From: DAOTVX01 sp034436015
GTDB taxonomy: Bacteria > Chloroflexota > Anaerolineae > Anaerolineales > Villigracilaceae
Direction: 5' to 3'
DNA length: 64,000 nucleotides
Assembly (NCBI GenBank): GCA_034436015.1
Contig: DAOTWG010000009.1
Location: 62,001 to 126,000, forward strand
Positions within the stretch are counted from its first letter, which is position 1, and each line of letters begins with the position of its first letter. The notes beneath the pieces are model-generated. The model made no database searches and was not told the origin of the DNA. It worked only from the letters and a program-made list of their open reading frames with translations. Positions 37,604-47,900 of the stretch are shown here, piece by piece. The position numbers were made by a program, and so were the translations under genes.

Positions 37604-38941
37604 ATGAAACGTTTCGATCTCCTGCTCCTTCTGTGCAGTAGTCTGATGCTGGTGCTTTCTTCGCAGCAAGCCAGCGCGGCCGCTTCGTGGACTCGAGACA
37701 CCCAAGGCCAACCCTTGGTGCTCGTACTGACGATTGATGGCCCAATCACCGCCGCTGCACAAGAATACCTGACGCGCGGCTTGGAGATCGCCTCCCGACG
37801 CAATGCCGAAGTAGTCATCTTGCAACTCAACACACCGGGCGGCTTGCTCGACCCAATGGTTGAGATGGCCAGCGCGATTCGCGCCAGCCGCGCGCCGGTG
37901 GTCGTCTATGTCAGCCCGCGCGGGGCCATGGCCGCCTCGGCTGGAACGGTCATTACCTTGGCCGCACATGTCGCCTCCATGGCGCCGGAAACGGTGATCG
38001 GTGCGGCAAGCCCGGTCAGCGCGCAAGGAGAGGACTTATCCGGCGCCGAAGCGAAGAAAGCCGGCGAGGCCATTCGCGCGCTGCTGCGCGCCTACACCGA
38101 GCGACGCGGCCCAGAGGCCACTGCGCTCGCAGAAGCCACGGTCGAATCGGCAAAGGCGGTCTCGGCCACCGAAGCGCTCCAGGCCGGCCTGATTGATTTC
38201 ATCGCCAGCGACCTCGATGATCTCCTTGCCAAACTAGACGGCTACTCCGTGCAAATGGCCGACGGTGAACGCATCCTGCACACCGCCGGCGCCACCGTGG
38301 AAACCCTGCCCATGTCCTTCATCGAGACGCTACTGCAAATCCTGGTCAACCCCAACGTCGTGCTTATCCTGCTTAGCATCGGCGTACAGGCGATTCTCAT
38401 TGAGCTTTCCAGTCCAGGGGGCTGGGTGGCCGGGTTCACAGGAGCCATATGTCTGGCACTCGCCGCCTATGGTCTGGGCTTCCTGCCGGTCAATTGGTTT
38501 GGCATGATCTTCATTCTTACGGCGTTCGTCCTCTTCTTCCTGGACCTCAAAACGCCCACACACGGTGGATTGACGGCGGCCGGCATCGGTTCGTTCATCG
38601 TAGGGGCGCTGATCTTGTTCAACTCGCCTGGGACGCCGCAATTCCAGCGCGTCTCCACCCCGCTGGTCGTGCTGATCGGCTTGCTCCTGGGGCTGACCTT
38701 TGCCGTCATTGTCGGCTTTGCGATCCGCGCCCAAAAACGTCCCGTCCAGACCGGCCAAGAGAGATTGATCGGCATCCAAGGCATCGCCGTCACGCCGTTG
38801 AATCCACACGGACAAGTACAGGCCGCCGGCGAGTTATGGAGCGCCCAGGCAATAGAGGGGAAGATTCATCAAGGCGAACGCGTAGAAATCGTGCAAGTGG
38901 ATGGCTTACGCCTGAAAGTCAGGCGAGTGAAGAAAGGGTGA
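37604..38941 (+). CDS. NfeD family membrane serine protease
   Basis: 445 aa. Signal peptide 1-25; ClpP-like protease domain about 35-230 (LNTPGGLLDPMVEMASAIR, catalytic Ser in GAMAASAGTVITLAA, family Lys in the AEAKKAGEAIR helix); about four membrane helices 255-360; C-terminal OB-fold (LIGIQGIAVTPLNPHG). Full-length NfeD1 proteins usually pair with a stomatin/SPFH gene and act in membrane quality control; none is beside it here. TATAAT stands 9 bp before the ATG and no ribosome site is seen. lipA follows 3 bp after the stop. Confidence 0.9.
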   Translation: MKRFDLLLLLCSSLMLVLSSQQASAAASWTRDTQGQPLVLVLTIDGPITAAAQEYLTRGLEIASRRNAEVVILQLNTPGGLLDPMVEMASAIRASRAPVVVYVSPRGAMAASAGTVITLAAHVASMAPETVIGAASPVSAQGEDLSGAEAKKAGEAIRALLRAYTERRGPEATALAEATVESAKAVSATEALQAGLIDFIASDLDDLLAKLDGYSVQMADGERILHTAGATVETLPMSFIETLLQILVNPNVVLILLSIGVQAILIELSSPGGWVAGFTGAICLALAAYGLGFLPVNWFGMIFILTAFVLFFLDLKTPTHGGLTAAGIGSFIVGALILFNSPGTPQFQRVSTPLVVLIGLLLGLTFAVIVGFAIRAQKRPVQTGQERLIGIQGIAVTPLNPHGQVQAAGELWSAQAIEGKIHQGERVEIVQVDGLRLKVRRVKKG

Positions 38942-38944
38942 GGC

Positions 38945-39871
38945 ATGGCTTTCGCCCCCACGCGCGATCGCGTGAATCCCCAAACCGTAGATACCACACC
39001 CCGCAGGCGTCCGGATTGGATACGCGTCCGCCCGATTGACAATGAAACATACCAGCGCCTGCAAACGCTCATGCGCGCCAAATCGCTGCACACAGTCTGT
39101 GAAGAGGCGTTGTGTCCGAACATCGGCGCATGCTGGGGCACAGGAACAGCCACATTCCTGATGCTTGGCGACATCTGCACACGCGCCTGCGGTTTCTGCG
39201 ACGTCAAGCATGGCCGTCCGCATCCGCTCGACCAAGACGAACCAGAACGTGTCGCCCAAGCCGTGCAAGCCATGCGCTTGCATCACGCCGTGATTACCTC
39301 CGTCAACCGCGACGATCTTCCCGACGGCGGCGCGACCATGTTCGCGCGCGTCATCCGCCGTATTCGTGAACTCGTCCCTGGTTGCTCGGTGGAAGTGCTC
39401 GTCCCGGATTTCAAAGGCTCCTTGGAAGCCTTGCGCATCGTCCTAGAAGCCCAGCCTGCTATTCTCGGCCATAATGTCGAAACCGTGCCGCGCTTGTTCA
39501 AGACCGTCCAGCCTCAGGATCGCTACGAATGGGCTGCCGCCACGCTGACCAACGCCAAGAAACTGGACCCGAGTATATTGACCAAGTCGGGGCTGATGGT
39601 CGGGTTAGGGGAAACAATGGATGAAATCAAGGCTACGTTGCGCGATCTACGCGCCTGGGGCGTGGACATCCTGACCGTTGGTCAATACCTGCAACCGAGC
39701 CGCCGCCATTTGCCCATCGTGCGCTACTACACCCCTCAGGAATTCGAGGAACTGCGCGTTTACGGGCTGGCACTGGGCTTCCGCTGGGTGGAAGCGGCGC
39801 CGCTCGTGCGCTCCTCCTACCGCGCTGCGGAACAGGCACGCCTGCTCTCCAGACACGCGCCGAGGGGATAA
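38945..39871 (+). CDS. lipA: Lipoyl synthase
   Basis: 308 aa radical-SAM enzyme that inserts two sulfurs into protein-bound octanoate. Auxiliary cluster Cys52, Cys57 and Cys63 (CEEALCPNIGACW); radical-SAM cluster Cys78, Cys82, Cys85 (CTRACGFC); C-terminal Ser ligand in VRSSYRAAEQ. Also VTSVNRDDLPDGGA and TKSGLMVGLGET. lipB is not in the window. Translationally coupled to nfeD by a 3-bp gap. Confidence 0.96.
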   Translation: MAFAPTRDRVNPQTVDTTPRRRPDWIRVRPIDNETYQRLQTLMRAKSLHTVCEEALCPNIGACWGTGTATFLMLGDICTRACGFCDVKHGRPHPLDQDEPERVAQAVQAMRLHHAVITSVNRDDLPDGGATMFARVIRRIRELVPGCSVEVLVPDFKGSLEALRIVLEAQPAILGHNVETVPRLFKTVQPQDRYEWAAATLTNAKKLDPSILTKSGLMVGLGETMDEIKATLRDLRAWGVDILTVGQYLQPSRRHLPIVRYYTPQEFEELRVYGLALGFRWVEAAPLVRSSYRAAEQARLLSRHAPRG

Positions 39872-39877
39872 TCCCCC

Positions 39878-42800
39878 CTAGAATCCCTCCAGTTTGCTCA
39901 AATCGGCGACGCCGACCGAGAGAGCCGCCACGCGGCCCACGAGGGCCAGGCGGTTGCGCCGTACGGCTTCCTCCTCCGCCATGACCAGCACACTATCAAA
40001 GAAAGCATTAATCATGGGCGTTAAGGCCTCCACCGCCTGCAGGAACCCGTCCACCGAGCGCAGCGGCGCCTGGACGCGCTGTAACGCCGCGTAAAGATCC
40101 CGCTCCGCCGGCTCGCGAAGCAAGCTGACCTCCACAGGCAATTGTCGGTCGTCTGTTCCTGCCGACCGGAGAATTCGAACACAGCGAGCATAGGCAGGCA
40201 AAATCGTGTTCCAATCGGGACGCCCTACCCAGGCCTGCAATTGACGAGCAGATTCCGCGCACAAAGCCGGGTCATGCCCCTGCTCTGCCAACACCGCCTC
40301 GACAACATCATAATGAAAGCCTCGTTCGCCAAGCAACACGCGCAGACGACCCTGCAAGAACGCAAGTACTTGTTCCTGCACCTCTTGCGAGACGACCAAC
40401 GGTTGTAACCTGGCTGCCTGGGCAACGGCACGCCGTAGATCGAAAGCGATTCCATGTTCCACAAGCGGCAAAACAACCCCTATCGCTGCCCGACGCAAGG
40501 CAAAAGGGTCCTTGGTAGCCGTTGGCATCAGGCCGGCCGCGAAAAGTCCGACGAGGGAATCGAGACGATCGGCAAGGGCAATCGCCAGGCCGACCTTTGT
40601 ACGCGGAACAAGCAGATATTGTTCGCCGATTGCCTCCGCGACCTCCGCCGGCTCGCCGCTGAGCAATGCATATTCGCGCCCGATGACGCCCTGTAAGGAG
40701 GTCATCTCCGTTACCATCTGGGTCGCCAAATCGGCCTTTGCCAGGAAGGCGGCTCGCCGAACCATGGGCAACTCCGCCAAAGGCACACCCAAAGACGGCG
40801 CAAGCGCAACCGCCAGTTCCAGCAGGCGCTCCGCTTTCTCCAGCATAGAGCCAAGACGCGTCTGAAAGACTAGCGTCGCCAGTTTCGGACGATAAGCCTC
40901 CAGGGGCTGTTTCAGGTCCTCGCGCACGAAGAAAGCCGCATCGGCAAAACGCGCCCCCAACACGTGTTCGTTTCCCTGGCGAACCAAGTCGTGGTCTCCC
41001 CCGCCGCCATTGCAAATTGCAATAAAACAAGGCAGGAGAGCAGCAGGTCGCCCATTCTTCTCGGACTTTGCCGCCTCCACGGGAAAATACCGCTGGTGCT
41101 TTTGCATAACTGCGATCAACACCTGGCGCGGCAGCGCAAGAAACTCGGGGGAAAACCGACCACGAATCGCCACCGGCTTCTCCACTAGATTGGCCACTTC
41201 ATTCAGCACATCGTCATCCAGAACGACCTCCCCACCCAGCGCAGCCGCCTCCGCGCGCGCCTGCCGCACGATAGTATCCTTGCGCTCCACCTTATCAAGA
41301 ATGACCCCTGCCTGACTCATCACCCGAAGATAGTCCGCTGCCGAATCGAGCGGTAGTTCCGGCGAACCGTCCGGGCGCAGGCCGCGCGTGCGGTTGCCAG
41401 CCACGACGCCTGCATATGCGAAGGGAATCTCCTGATCGCCAAGCATAGCCACAATCCAGCGAATCGGGCGCGGGAAAGCCACCCCACTGGCATTCCAGCG
41501 CATAGTCTTCTCGAAGCGAAGATCCGCAATCAGGTTCGGCAACGCCTCGTACAAGACTTCCCCCGCTGGGCGACCACCATGACGAATCAAAGCGACCACG
41601 TAACGGCCGCCATCCATTTCGCGCACCTGCAGGTGCGTCGCCTCCACACCCTTGCTACGAGCAAAGCCAAGCGCAGCCGGCGTTGGATTGCCCTGGGCAT
41701 CGAAGGCGCGCTCCGCCGGCGGCCCCTTGACCACTTCCTGGCGCTCGGTTTGCATGGGCGACAGGGCATTCGCGAAGATCACGATGCGCCGCGGGGTAAC
41801 ATAGACCTTCACTTCGCCATGTTCCAGGCGAAGTTCTTCAAACCAAGATGGCAATCGCTCTTGTAATTGTGCCTGCGCCGCGTCCACATCAGCTGCCGGC
41901 AGTTCCTCAACGCCGATTTCCAACAAAAAGGGAGCCGGACCAGGTAAGGGAAGAAAAGACGGCGCGATGGGCTTCTTTGCCGCCGGCGCCGGCGCGCCCG
42001 CGCCGCGCAGGAGAGGGTAACCCCGTTCTTTCCGTTGCTCTAGATATAGCAGGGCCACGCGCCGTGCCAGGTCGCGCATCTGCCGGAAACAGGCCTGTCG
42101 CTCCGTCAGGCTGATCGCGCCACGTGTATCCAACGTATTGAAGGCATGAGACGCCTTCAGAACATAATCATGCGCGGGGAGAACCAGCCCGGCCGAAAGG
42201 CTGGCCTCGGCCTCCGCTAAGTACATCTCGTATAAACTCCGGGTCCTCCCCACATCGGCAGTCTCAAAATAATACTTGGAGTGCTCACATTCCTCATGAC
42301 GACGTATCTCGCCATACGTGATCGCGCCATCCCATGGCTCATCCCAAATCGCGCTGGCGTTATTAAGCGCAATCAGGATGCGCTCCAGACCATAGGTCAA
42401 CTCGACCGCCACAGGGTCAAGCGTCACGCCGCCGACCTGCTGAAAATAGGTAAACTGGGTGATTTCCTGCCCATCCAGCCAGACCTCCCAACCCAACCCC
42501 CAGGCCGCAATCGCCGGCTGCTCCCAATTATCCTCCACGAAGCGAATATCATGCCGCCGCGGGTCGATTCCCAACGCTTGAAGCGAGGCCAGGTAGAGTT
42601 CTTGTGGATTGCCCGGATCAGGCTTGATTATCACCTGATACTGGTAATGCAAATGCAGGCGATTGGGATTCTCTCCATAACGACCATCATCGGGACGGAC
42701 CGAAGGCTCCACATAGGCCACCTTCCATGGTTCCGGCCCCAGAACACGCAGGAAAGTGGCTGGGTTCATCGTCCCAGCGCCCACCTGAGTGTAATAGGGC

Positions 42801-42883
42801 TGCCAGATGAGGCAACCCTGTTCCGCCCAAAATTGCTGGAGTTTGAGAACGATTTCCTGAAAGGATGTCTTTTTTTTCTTCAT
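39878..42883 (-). CDS. glyQS: Glycyl-tRNA synthetase, fused alpha and beta subunits
   Basis: 1001 aa from ATG 42883 (MKKKKTSFQEIVLKLQQFW). The alpha part (about 1-290) is catalytic: GCLIWQPYYTQVGAGTMNPATFLRVLG, EPSVRPDDGRYGENPNR, and EITQFTYFQQVGG. A Pro/Ala-rich linker (about 303-330) leads to the beta part, which binds tRNA and edits nothing known (LLEIGVEELPA start, VKVYVTPRRIVIFANAL, anticodon-binding end). Fused GlyQS is known in Chlamydia and Chloroflexota. The 293-bp upstream gap holds its promoter and that of the divergent iron permease; no T-box motif is seen. Confidence 0.96.
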   Translation of the reverse strand: MKKKKTSFQEIVLKLQQFWAEQGCLIWQPYYTQVGAGTMNPATFLRVLGPEPWKVAYVEPSVRPDDGRYGENPNRLHLHYQYQVIIKPDPGNPQELYLASLQALGIDPRRHDIRFVEDNWEQPAIAAWGLGWEVWLDGQEITQFTYFQQVGGVTLDPVAVELTYGLERILIALNNASAIWDEPWDGAITYGEIRRHEECEHSKYYFETADVGRTRSLYEMYLAEAEASLSAGLVLPAHDYVLKASHAFNTLDTRGAISLTERQACFRQMRDLARRVALLYLEQRKERGYPLLRGAGAPAPAAKKPIAPSFLPLPGPAPFLLEIGVEELPAADVDAAQAQLQERLPSWFEELRLEHGEVKVYVTPRRIVIFANALSPMQTERQEVVKGPPAERAFDAQGNPTPAALGFARSKGVEATHLQVREMDGGRYVVALIRHGGRPAGEVLYEALPNLIADLRFEKTMRWNASGVAFPRPIRWIVAMLGDQEIPFAYAGVVAGNRTRGLRPDGSPELPLDSAADYLRVMSQAGVILDKVERKDTIVRQARAEAAALGGEVVLDDDVLNEVANLVEKPVAIRGRFSPEFLALPRQVLIAVMQKHQRYFPVEAAKSEKNGRPAALLPCFIAICNGGGGDHDLVRQGNEHVLGARFADAAFFVREDLKQPLEAYRPKLATLVFQTRLGSMLEKAERLLELAVALAPSLGVPLAELPMVRRAAFLAKADLATQMVTEMTSLQGVIGREYALLSGEPAEVAEAIGEQYLLVPRTKVGLAIALADRLDSLVGLFAAGLMPTATKDPFALRRAAIGVVLPLVEHGIAFDLRRAVAQAARLQPLVVSQEVQEQVLAFLQGRLRVLLGERGFHYDVVEAVLAEQGHDPALCAESARQLQAWVGRPDWNTILPAYARCVRILRSAGTDDRQLPVEVSLLREPAERDLYAALQRVQAPLRSVDGFLQAVEALTPMINAFFDSVLVMAEEEAVRRNRLALVGRVAALSVGVADLSKLEGF

Positions 42884-43016
42884 AAGCGCCGAGATTCCTG
42901 ACGAAACCGATTCATAACATGCCTCAAGCGGCGAAGCAAGAAGGGCGCGTGCCCCAACCACCGACGTCCGCAAGATCGCCCCACCGCTCATCCTGCATGA
43001 ACGCGGCGTAGGACGA

Positions 43017-43045
43017 ATTATACACGAATATCCTACCGCCCAAAA
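43017..43045 (-). promoter_or_regulatory. Probable glyQS promoter
   Basis: TTTTGG (43045-43040), 17 bp, TATAAT (43022-43017) on the minus strand, giving a leader of roughly 125 bases before the ATG. The -35 is weak. Confidence 0.45.
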
Positions 43046-43135
43046 ACAGCAACCGAGCGATCAGGGAAGATCAAGGGCACCTCCAAGGAGGCGATTCGGC
43101 CTTCCCAAAGATAAGGAACTCACGCTATAATCTAG

Positions 43136-43141
43136 ATATTT
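43136..43141 (+). promoter_or_regulatory. -10 box of the iron permease gene
   Basis: TATAAT 36 bp before the start codon; no good -35 at 16-18 bp, so it may need an activator. The AT-rich stretch downstream contains ATCTAGAT (43140-43147), too short to name an operator. Confidence 0.4.
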
Positions 43142-43176
43142 AGGATAAAAATTATACATTTCTATAAGGAGTTTAT

Positions 43177-44004
43177 ATGTTTGCATCCTTTCTCCTCGCT
43201 CTCCGCGAAGGCCTAGAGGTGGCCTTGATCCTCGGCCTTCTTTTGAGCGCCCTACGTCGGCTCGGACACGGCGCCATGGCAAAGTACGTCTGGCTTGGCG
43301 CGGGCAGTGCGTTGGCCGTCAGTGCAACCGGCGGGGGAACCTTGACCATCCTGGGAATCCGTTTGATGGGACAGGCCGAGGCCATCTTCGAGGGCTTGAC
43401 CATGCTCATCGCGGCCGCAGTCCTGACATGGGCGATTCTCTGGATGCAGCAGCATGGGAAAAGGTTACAGGAATACCTTGCGGCGCAAATCCCACACGCC
43501 GCTAAAGCGGGGAAAACGGCGCTTTTCCTCCTGGCGTTCGTCGTCGCAGGGCGTGAAGGGTTGGAACTGGCGCTGTTCCTCACCGCGGCGATAGTTAGCA
43601 CAGGGGACAGCGGAGGCGTGCTTGGTGGAGCAGTCACAGGGTTGGGAGCAGCGGCTTTGATTGGTTGGGGTCTATACACTTCCACCGTCCGCCTGAATCT
43701 ACGGGCCTTCTTCCTGGCTACCAGCATTTTGCTTCTCCTCTTTGCTGCAGGCCTGACGGCGCATGGCGTTCATGAACTCATCGAGGCCGGTTGGATACCA
43801 CCCTTACAGGAATCGGTGTGGAACGTGAATCACATCATAGACGAGAATTCGCCAGCCGGACAGCTACTCAAGACTCTTTTTGGCTACAATGGCAACCCTG
43901 CTCTCAGCGAGGTACTTGCCTACTGGCTTTACCTGACGGCTACAGGGCTTGGGATGTACAAGATTCGCAAGGGAGCCCAAGACCTTGGTTACCGTCAGGC
44001 ATAA
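43177..44004 (+). CDS. FTR1 family iron permease
   Basis: 275 aa, seven membrane helices, with the paired iron-binding REGLE motifs at 10-14 and 126-130 that define FTR1/EfeU. Imports iron (ferrous after oxidation, or ferric) with an electron-transfer partner. No efeO/efeB-like gene adjoins. AAGGAG 7-12 bp before the ATG. An intrinsic terminator follows. Substrate assignment is by family. Confidence 0.93.
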   Translation: MFASFLLALREGLEVALILGLLLSALRRLGHGAMAKYVWLGAGSALAVSATGGGTLTILGIRLMGQAEAIFEGLTMLIAAAVLTWAILWMQQHGKRLQEYLAAQIPHAAKAGKTALFLLAFVVAGREGLELALFLTAAIVSTGDSGGVLGGAVTGLGAAALIGWGLYTSTVRLNLRAFFLATSILLLLFAAGLTAHGVHELIEAGWIPPLQESVWNVNHIIDENSPAGQLLKTLFGYNGNPALSEVLAYWLYLTATGLGMYKIRKGAQDLGYRQA

Positions 44005-44053
44005 TTATCCTGACCATCCTTGAGCAAAAGCCTTGCCCCTCCCCAAACCAAGC

Positions 44054-44081
44054 AAGCCGGCTCCCACACGGCAGCCGGCTT
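44054..44081 (+). terminator. Intrinsic terminator after the iron permease
   Basis: AAGCCGGCT (44054-44062) and AGCCGGCTT (44073-44081), then GTTTTC. It may also serve the convergent lipoprotein gene, though the minus-strand T-run is poor. Confidence 0.8.
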
Positions 44082-44177
44082 GTTTTCTCCATCTTGTCTG
44101 GCTTACTCTTCAGTCGGCTCGCGAGACGAGGAGCAGGAAGACAGGGGAAAGAACCAGGCGCTTCGACCGATAACGCC

Positions 44178-44804
44178 TTACTTGAGGGGCTTCGTGACCA
44201 CCAGATTGTCGAAGAAGATTTCTACGCCACCTTCCTCGAAGGACCCTGCCATCAGGCCAACATCGCCTCCCTCGGTAAAGGTATCGTCTGTCACCCGGGC
44301 GACCGTGCGTCCATTGATAACCAACTTGAGGGTGTTCCCCACGCATTCTGACCGAATACGATTGACCTCGTTCAAGCCACCTTTGACGCCATCCGTAAAC
44401 TGCATCTGGTCAGAAGACAGGAACGAGGACTCGCCGTTTTCGTATTTGCCAATGACCTGGTAACCGTCGCTGCTGATCCAAAAGAAATAGAAGTTGGCTA
44501 GGTCCTGCGCGCGACAAATGACGCCATAATTGTTATCTTCCGGCCCCGCGCGGCGAGATGCAGAAACCTCTACAATGACATCCGCAGGCAGAGATTGTTC
44601 GGCCAAAACCCACAAGTTCTTGTCGGCCTCCAAAACCTTCATGACATAGCCGCCATCGGCATAATAGGTCGTATCATCGTTTGGCCAGCCGCTGTTGACG
44701 TCCGAGAAATCGTCTTGAAACAGGGGTTTATTGCCATCCGTAGCCACGCCACAGGCCAACACAGCCAGCGCCAGAACAGCCACTGCAAATCCTATTTTCT
44801 TCAT
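44178..44804 (-). CDS. Lipoprotein with concanavalin-like/LamG-type fold, function unknown
   Basis: 208 aa from ATG 44804, after AGGAGG. Lipoprotein signal with lipobox VLAC (Cys18). The body has the FQDDFSDVNSGWP start and the DNNYGVICR, FYFFWISSDG and IFFDNLVV elements seen in secreted beta-sandwich domains of the DUF1080/LamG kind common in Chloroflexota lipoproteins. No catalytic residues can be named; ligand binding is possible. Single gene with its own promoter. Confidence 0.8.
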   Translation of the reverse strand: MKKIGFAVAVLALAVLACGVATDGNKPLFQDDFSDVNSGWPNDDTTYYADGGYVMKVLEADKNLWVLAEQSLPADVIVEVSASRRAGPEDNNYGVICRAQDLANFYFFWISSDGYQVIGKYENGESSFLSSDQMQFTDGVKGGLNEVNRIRSECVGNTLKLVINGRTVARVTDDTFTEGGDVGLMAGSFEEGGVEIFFDNLVVTKPLK

Positions 44805-44837
44805 CGGTTCCTCCTGAATCACAATTTAGGTGGGTAA

Positions 44838-44866
44838 AGTATACCCGATTCCTCAAGAGAGGGCAA
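44838..44866 (-). promoter_or_regulatory. Promoter of the lipoprotein gene
   Basis: TTGCCC (44866-44861), 17 bp, TATACT (44843-44838) on the minus strand, 33 bp before the ATG. Confidence 0.6.
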
Positions 44867-44955
44867 TGAAACTGTTTCACCGGTGGGCACGCAAGAGGTA
44901 TCGGGATGGTTCGATAGACCATCGAGTTGTCCACAAATTTTTGCGCGCACGCCCT

Positions 44956-47900
44956 TCATTTCGCCGTCGAGGAAGACGAACGCCTTCTTCCGGGAATCAG
45001 CAAAGAAAACATACTTCCCTTACCCACCTGACTTTCCACCCACACGCGCCCTCCGTGACGTTCGGCGATGGCGCGGACAATCGCCAAGCCCAAGCCGCTA
45101 CCGCTCTGTTTGCGCGCCTCGCGGCTTGTGCCGCGAAAGAATCGTTCGAACAAACGTGGAAGGTCGGCAGGCGGGATGCCAATGCCGGTATCTTGCACCT
45201 CGAACAACACTCCCTCGTCTTTGGGTCGGGCGCGCAGGGTCACTTGTCCCCCTTCCGGCGTGTACTTGATGGCATTTTCTACCAGATTATAGAGCGCCTG
45301 CTGCAACAGAGCGCGATCCGCCTCCAGCGTTTCTGGCAAGTCACGCGCGACATCAAGGCCTAGCGTGATTCGCTTATGCGAAGCCTGCAGCTTCAACGCG
45401 CCGATGACGCCATCCAGCACCTCCACCAGCGGCGTTGCCTCGATCATCAAGCCAACGCCGGCGTCAATCCGTCCCAGGTCGAGAAGATTATGCACCAGAC
45501 GCGCCATACTTTCCACCCCCTGCACAATTTTGGACAGATAACCCTTCTGCTGTTCGTTGAGCGCGCCGACCGTTTCCAGCATAGTCGCGTAACCGCGAAT
45601 CAGGGTCAACGGCGAACGTAGATCATGACTCACGCTGGCGACGAAATCCGATTTAAGCGCATCGAGTTCTTTAAAGTGCGTAATGTCACGCAAGACGCAT
45701 ACCCGGCCAACCAGGCGTTGATTGGCTACCACCGAGGTCGCCGTAGCAAAATACACCTTCCCATCCGGCATAGGCACCTCTGCGGAACGCTCCTCTCCGC
45801 CGGCAGTTTGCAATAAATCCAGCAGCTCCTTACGATTCAACAAGCGTTCAGTAGGTTGGCCTTCGGCTTGGCCCAATCCCAACGCCTGACGCGCCGCCGG
45901 GTTAGCTAACAAAAGGCGATTTTGCTGATCGGTGACCAACACCGGCTCCGGAGTCGAGGCCAAGATCGCCGCCAGGCGCTGACGTCCCACCTCCGCCGAG
46001 CGGAAAAGGCGCGCGTTGGTCGCCGCCAGAGCCGCATAACCGGCCAAAGTGGAAAGGAAGCGCCCATCCTCCGCCGAAAACGCACGCGGCTGCTCATAGG
46101 CCACCCAGAGCGCACCATAGAAACGATTCTCTTGGCGGACCGCCACCGCCGCCAGCGCCGCCGGACGCGGCAAGGTAGCCGGCAAATCCAGGCCGGGCGT
46201 TCGTGTCAGGTTGGCCAACAGGATCGGCCGTTCCTGTTTCTGCACCCATTCGAGGATAGGAGCATCCAGATAAGCATACGATTCTCCGGCCGGACCAAAT
46301 GAGAAGACCTGCGGCTTCTCCTCGTGAAAGCCCGGCACTGGCGCAAAAATCGCCCGCGCCATACTTGCCCCATGCGCGCACAAGGCCTCCAGGATCGGCC
46401 GAATCGCGTCTTCCAGTTCCAGGCTCGAAGCGACTTCCTGACTGACGCGCAGGAGTTGATTCAATTCCCCCAATCGGGCGCGCAAACTCACCCGCATCTG
46501 CTCGAACGCCTCGCTCAATTGGCCCACCTCGTCCACGCCGGCGGGAGGCAAGGGATGGTCGAGCTGCCCCTGGGCGATCCGTCCTGCCTCACGCGCCAGG
46601 TTGCGCAGCGAAGCAGTGACCGCGCGCAAACCAAATCGTAGCGCAAGGAACGCCAGTGCTCCTAAGGCCAGAGTCGTCCCCACCAACGGCGCGGCGATTT
46701 GCAACGCCAATTGCTGCGCTTGTTGCGCCGGCGCCGCCAGTACAATGCCCCATCCGGTACCGGCGACCGGCTGGTAATATACATAGCTACGCGTGCCATC
46801 CGGCGCCGGCGCGTCATAAAACAATGCCTGTCCGCCTCGTTGTCCAGCATAGACCGTCATGAGTTGCGCCGGATCTGGATGATACAGGATACGCCCTTGC
46901 TCGTCGAGGAGAATCCCATAGCCGCCGCTCTCCGCCATGCGTTCTAACGATTTAATCAGAGGAGCAGTGAGCGGATTCAACGCCAAATTACAGCGACCGA
47001 TCAGCAGTCGTTGTGGCTGCCCGGCAGAGTCGCCGATTGTCGCCAGAAAGGTCACCCCTCCTGCCCGACCACCGACCGACGGGCCAATCGTATACACCTG
47101 GCGCGCCGCGCCGCCGAAGGCATACGGGACGCCCGCCGCCTCCTCGGCTGTCAACGTTAACCTGTCCGTCGGCGGATAGACGGCCAGAAGAGTGCTGTTC
47201 ACATCCACAACGAGGAGTTGGTCGAAGAACGGCGCAAGGCGAATCTGTTCGCTCAGCGCGCGTTGCAATGCCTCCCCTTGCGCAGTCAGCAAGCGCGAAT
47301 CGGTCAAGAGCTGGCCGACGAGATTCTGACCAGTTTCTAGAAAGAAAGGGACGTTTTCCGCGTTCGCTCGCGCCTCAGTCTCCAATCGTTGGCGCAGCAT
47401 CTGACGCGCGGCGCCAACCGCCGCCAGCCAGTTCCCCACCAGCAAAGCCAGCAAGAGAAGGAACGTCAACGCTCCACTGCCGATCAAGAAGCGCGTTTGC
47501 AAACTTCTCTCCGCAGGCGACGGCTGTAACGGCAAAGCGACTCCCCACCCATGCGGCAACGCCAGAGCAATGACTTGGGCGCAGGCCGCGCCCAGAATCA
47601 ACTCCACAGACTCGGCCAGCACAAAGGAGGGCAAATTGGTAAAGGCATAATCCAGACGCGCCGCCAGCGAACCGCCGACCGAAGCCAACGCGCCGACAAA
47701 GAAAAGCCCAAGATACACCGGGATCGCGCTCAGGCCGGCTACCAGCGGCTGGCGCAACAGACGATAGCATGCCGTGCGATAACGCTGACGAACCGCGACG
47801 CTGAAGCACACGGCAAGAAACGCCGGCTCGAACGCCGTGAATAGGTTGTGTGTATCCCAAAGCGCGCGCGTCAGACCGCCCACTACCGCAACGCTGAGCG

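Noticed and set aside
42884..43176. T-box or glycine riboswitch ahead of glyQS
   Set aside because: Searched by eye for the T-box consensus and glycine aptamer motifs; neither is present.
43136..43176. Fur or DtxR box ahead of the iron permease
   Set aside because: The region is AT-rich with ATCTAGAT, but no match to either operator is good enough.
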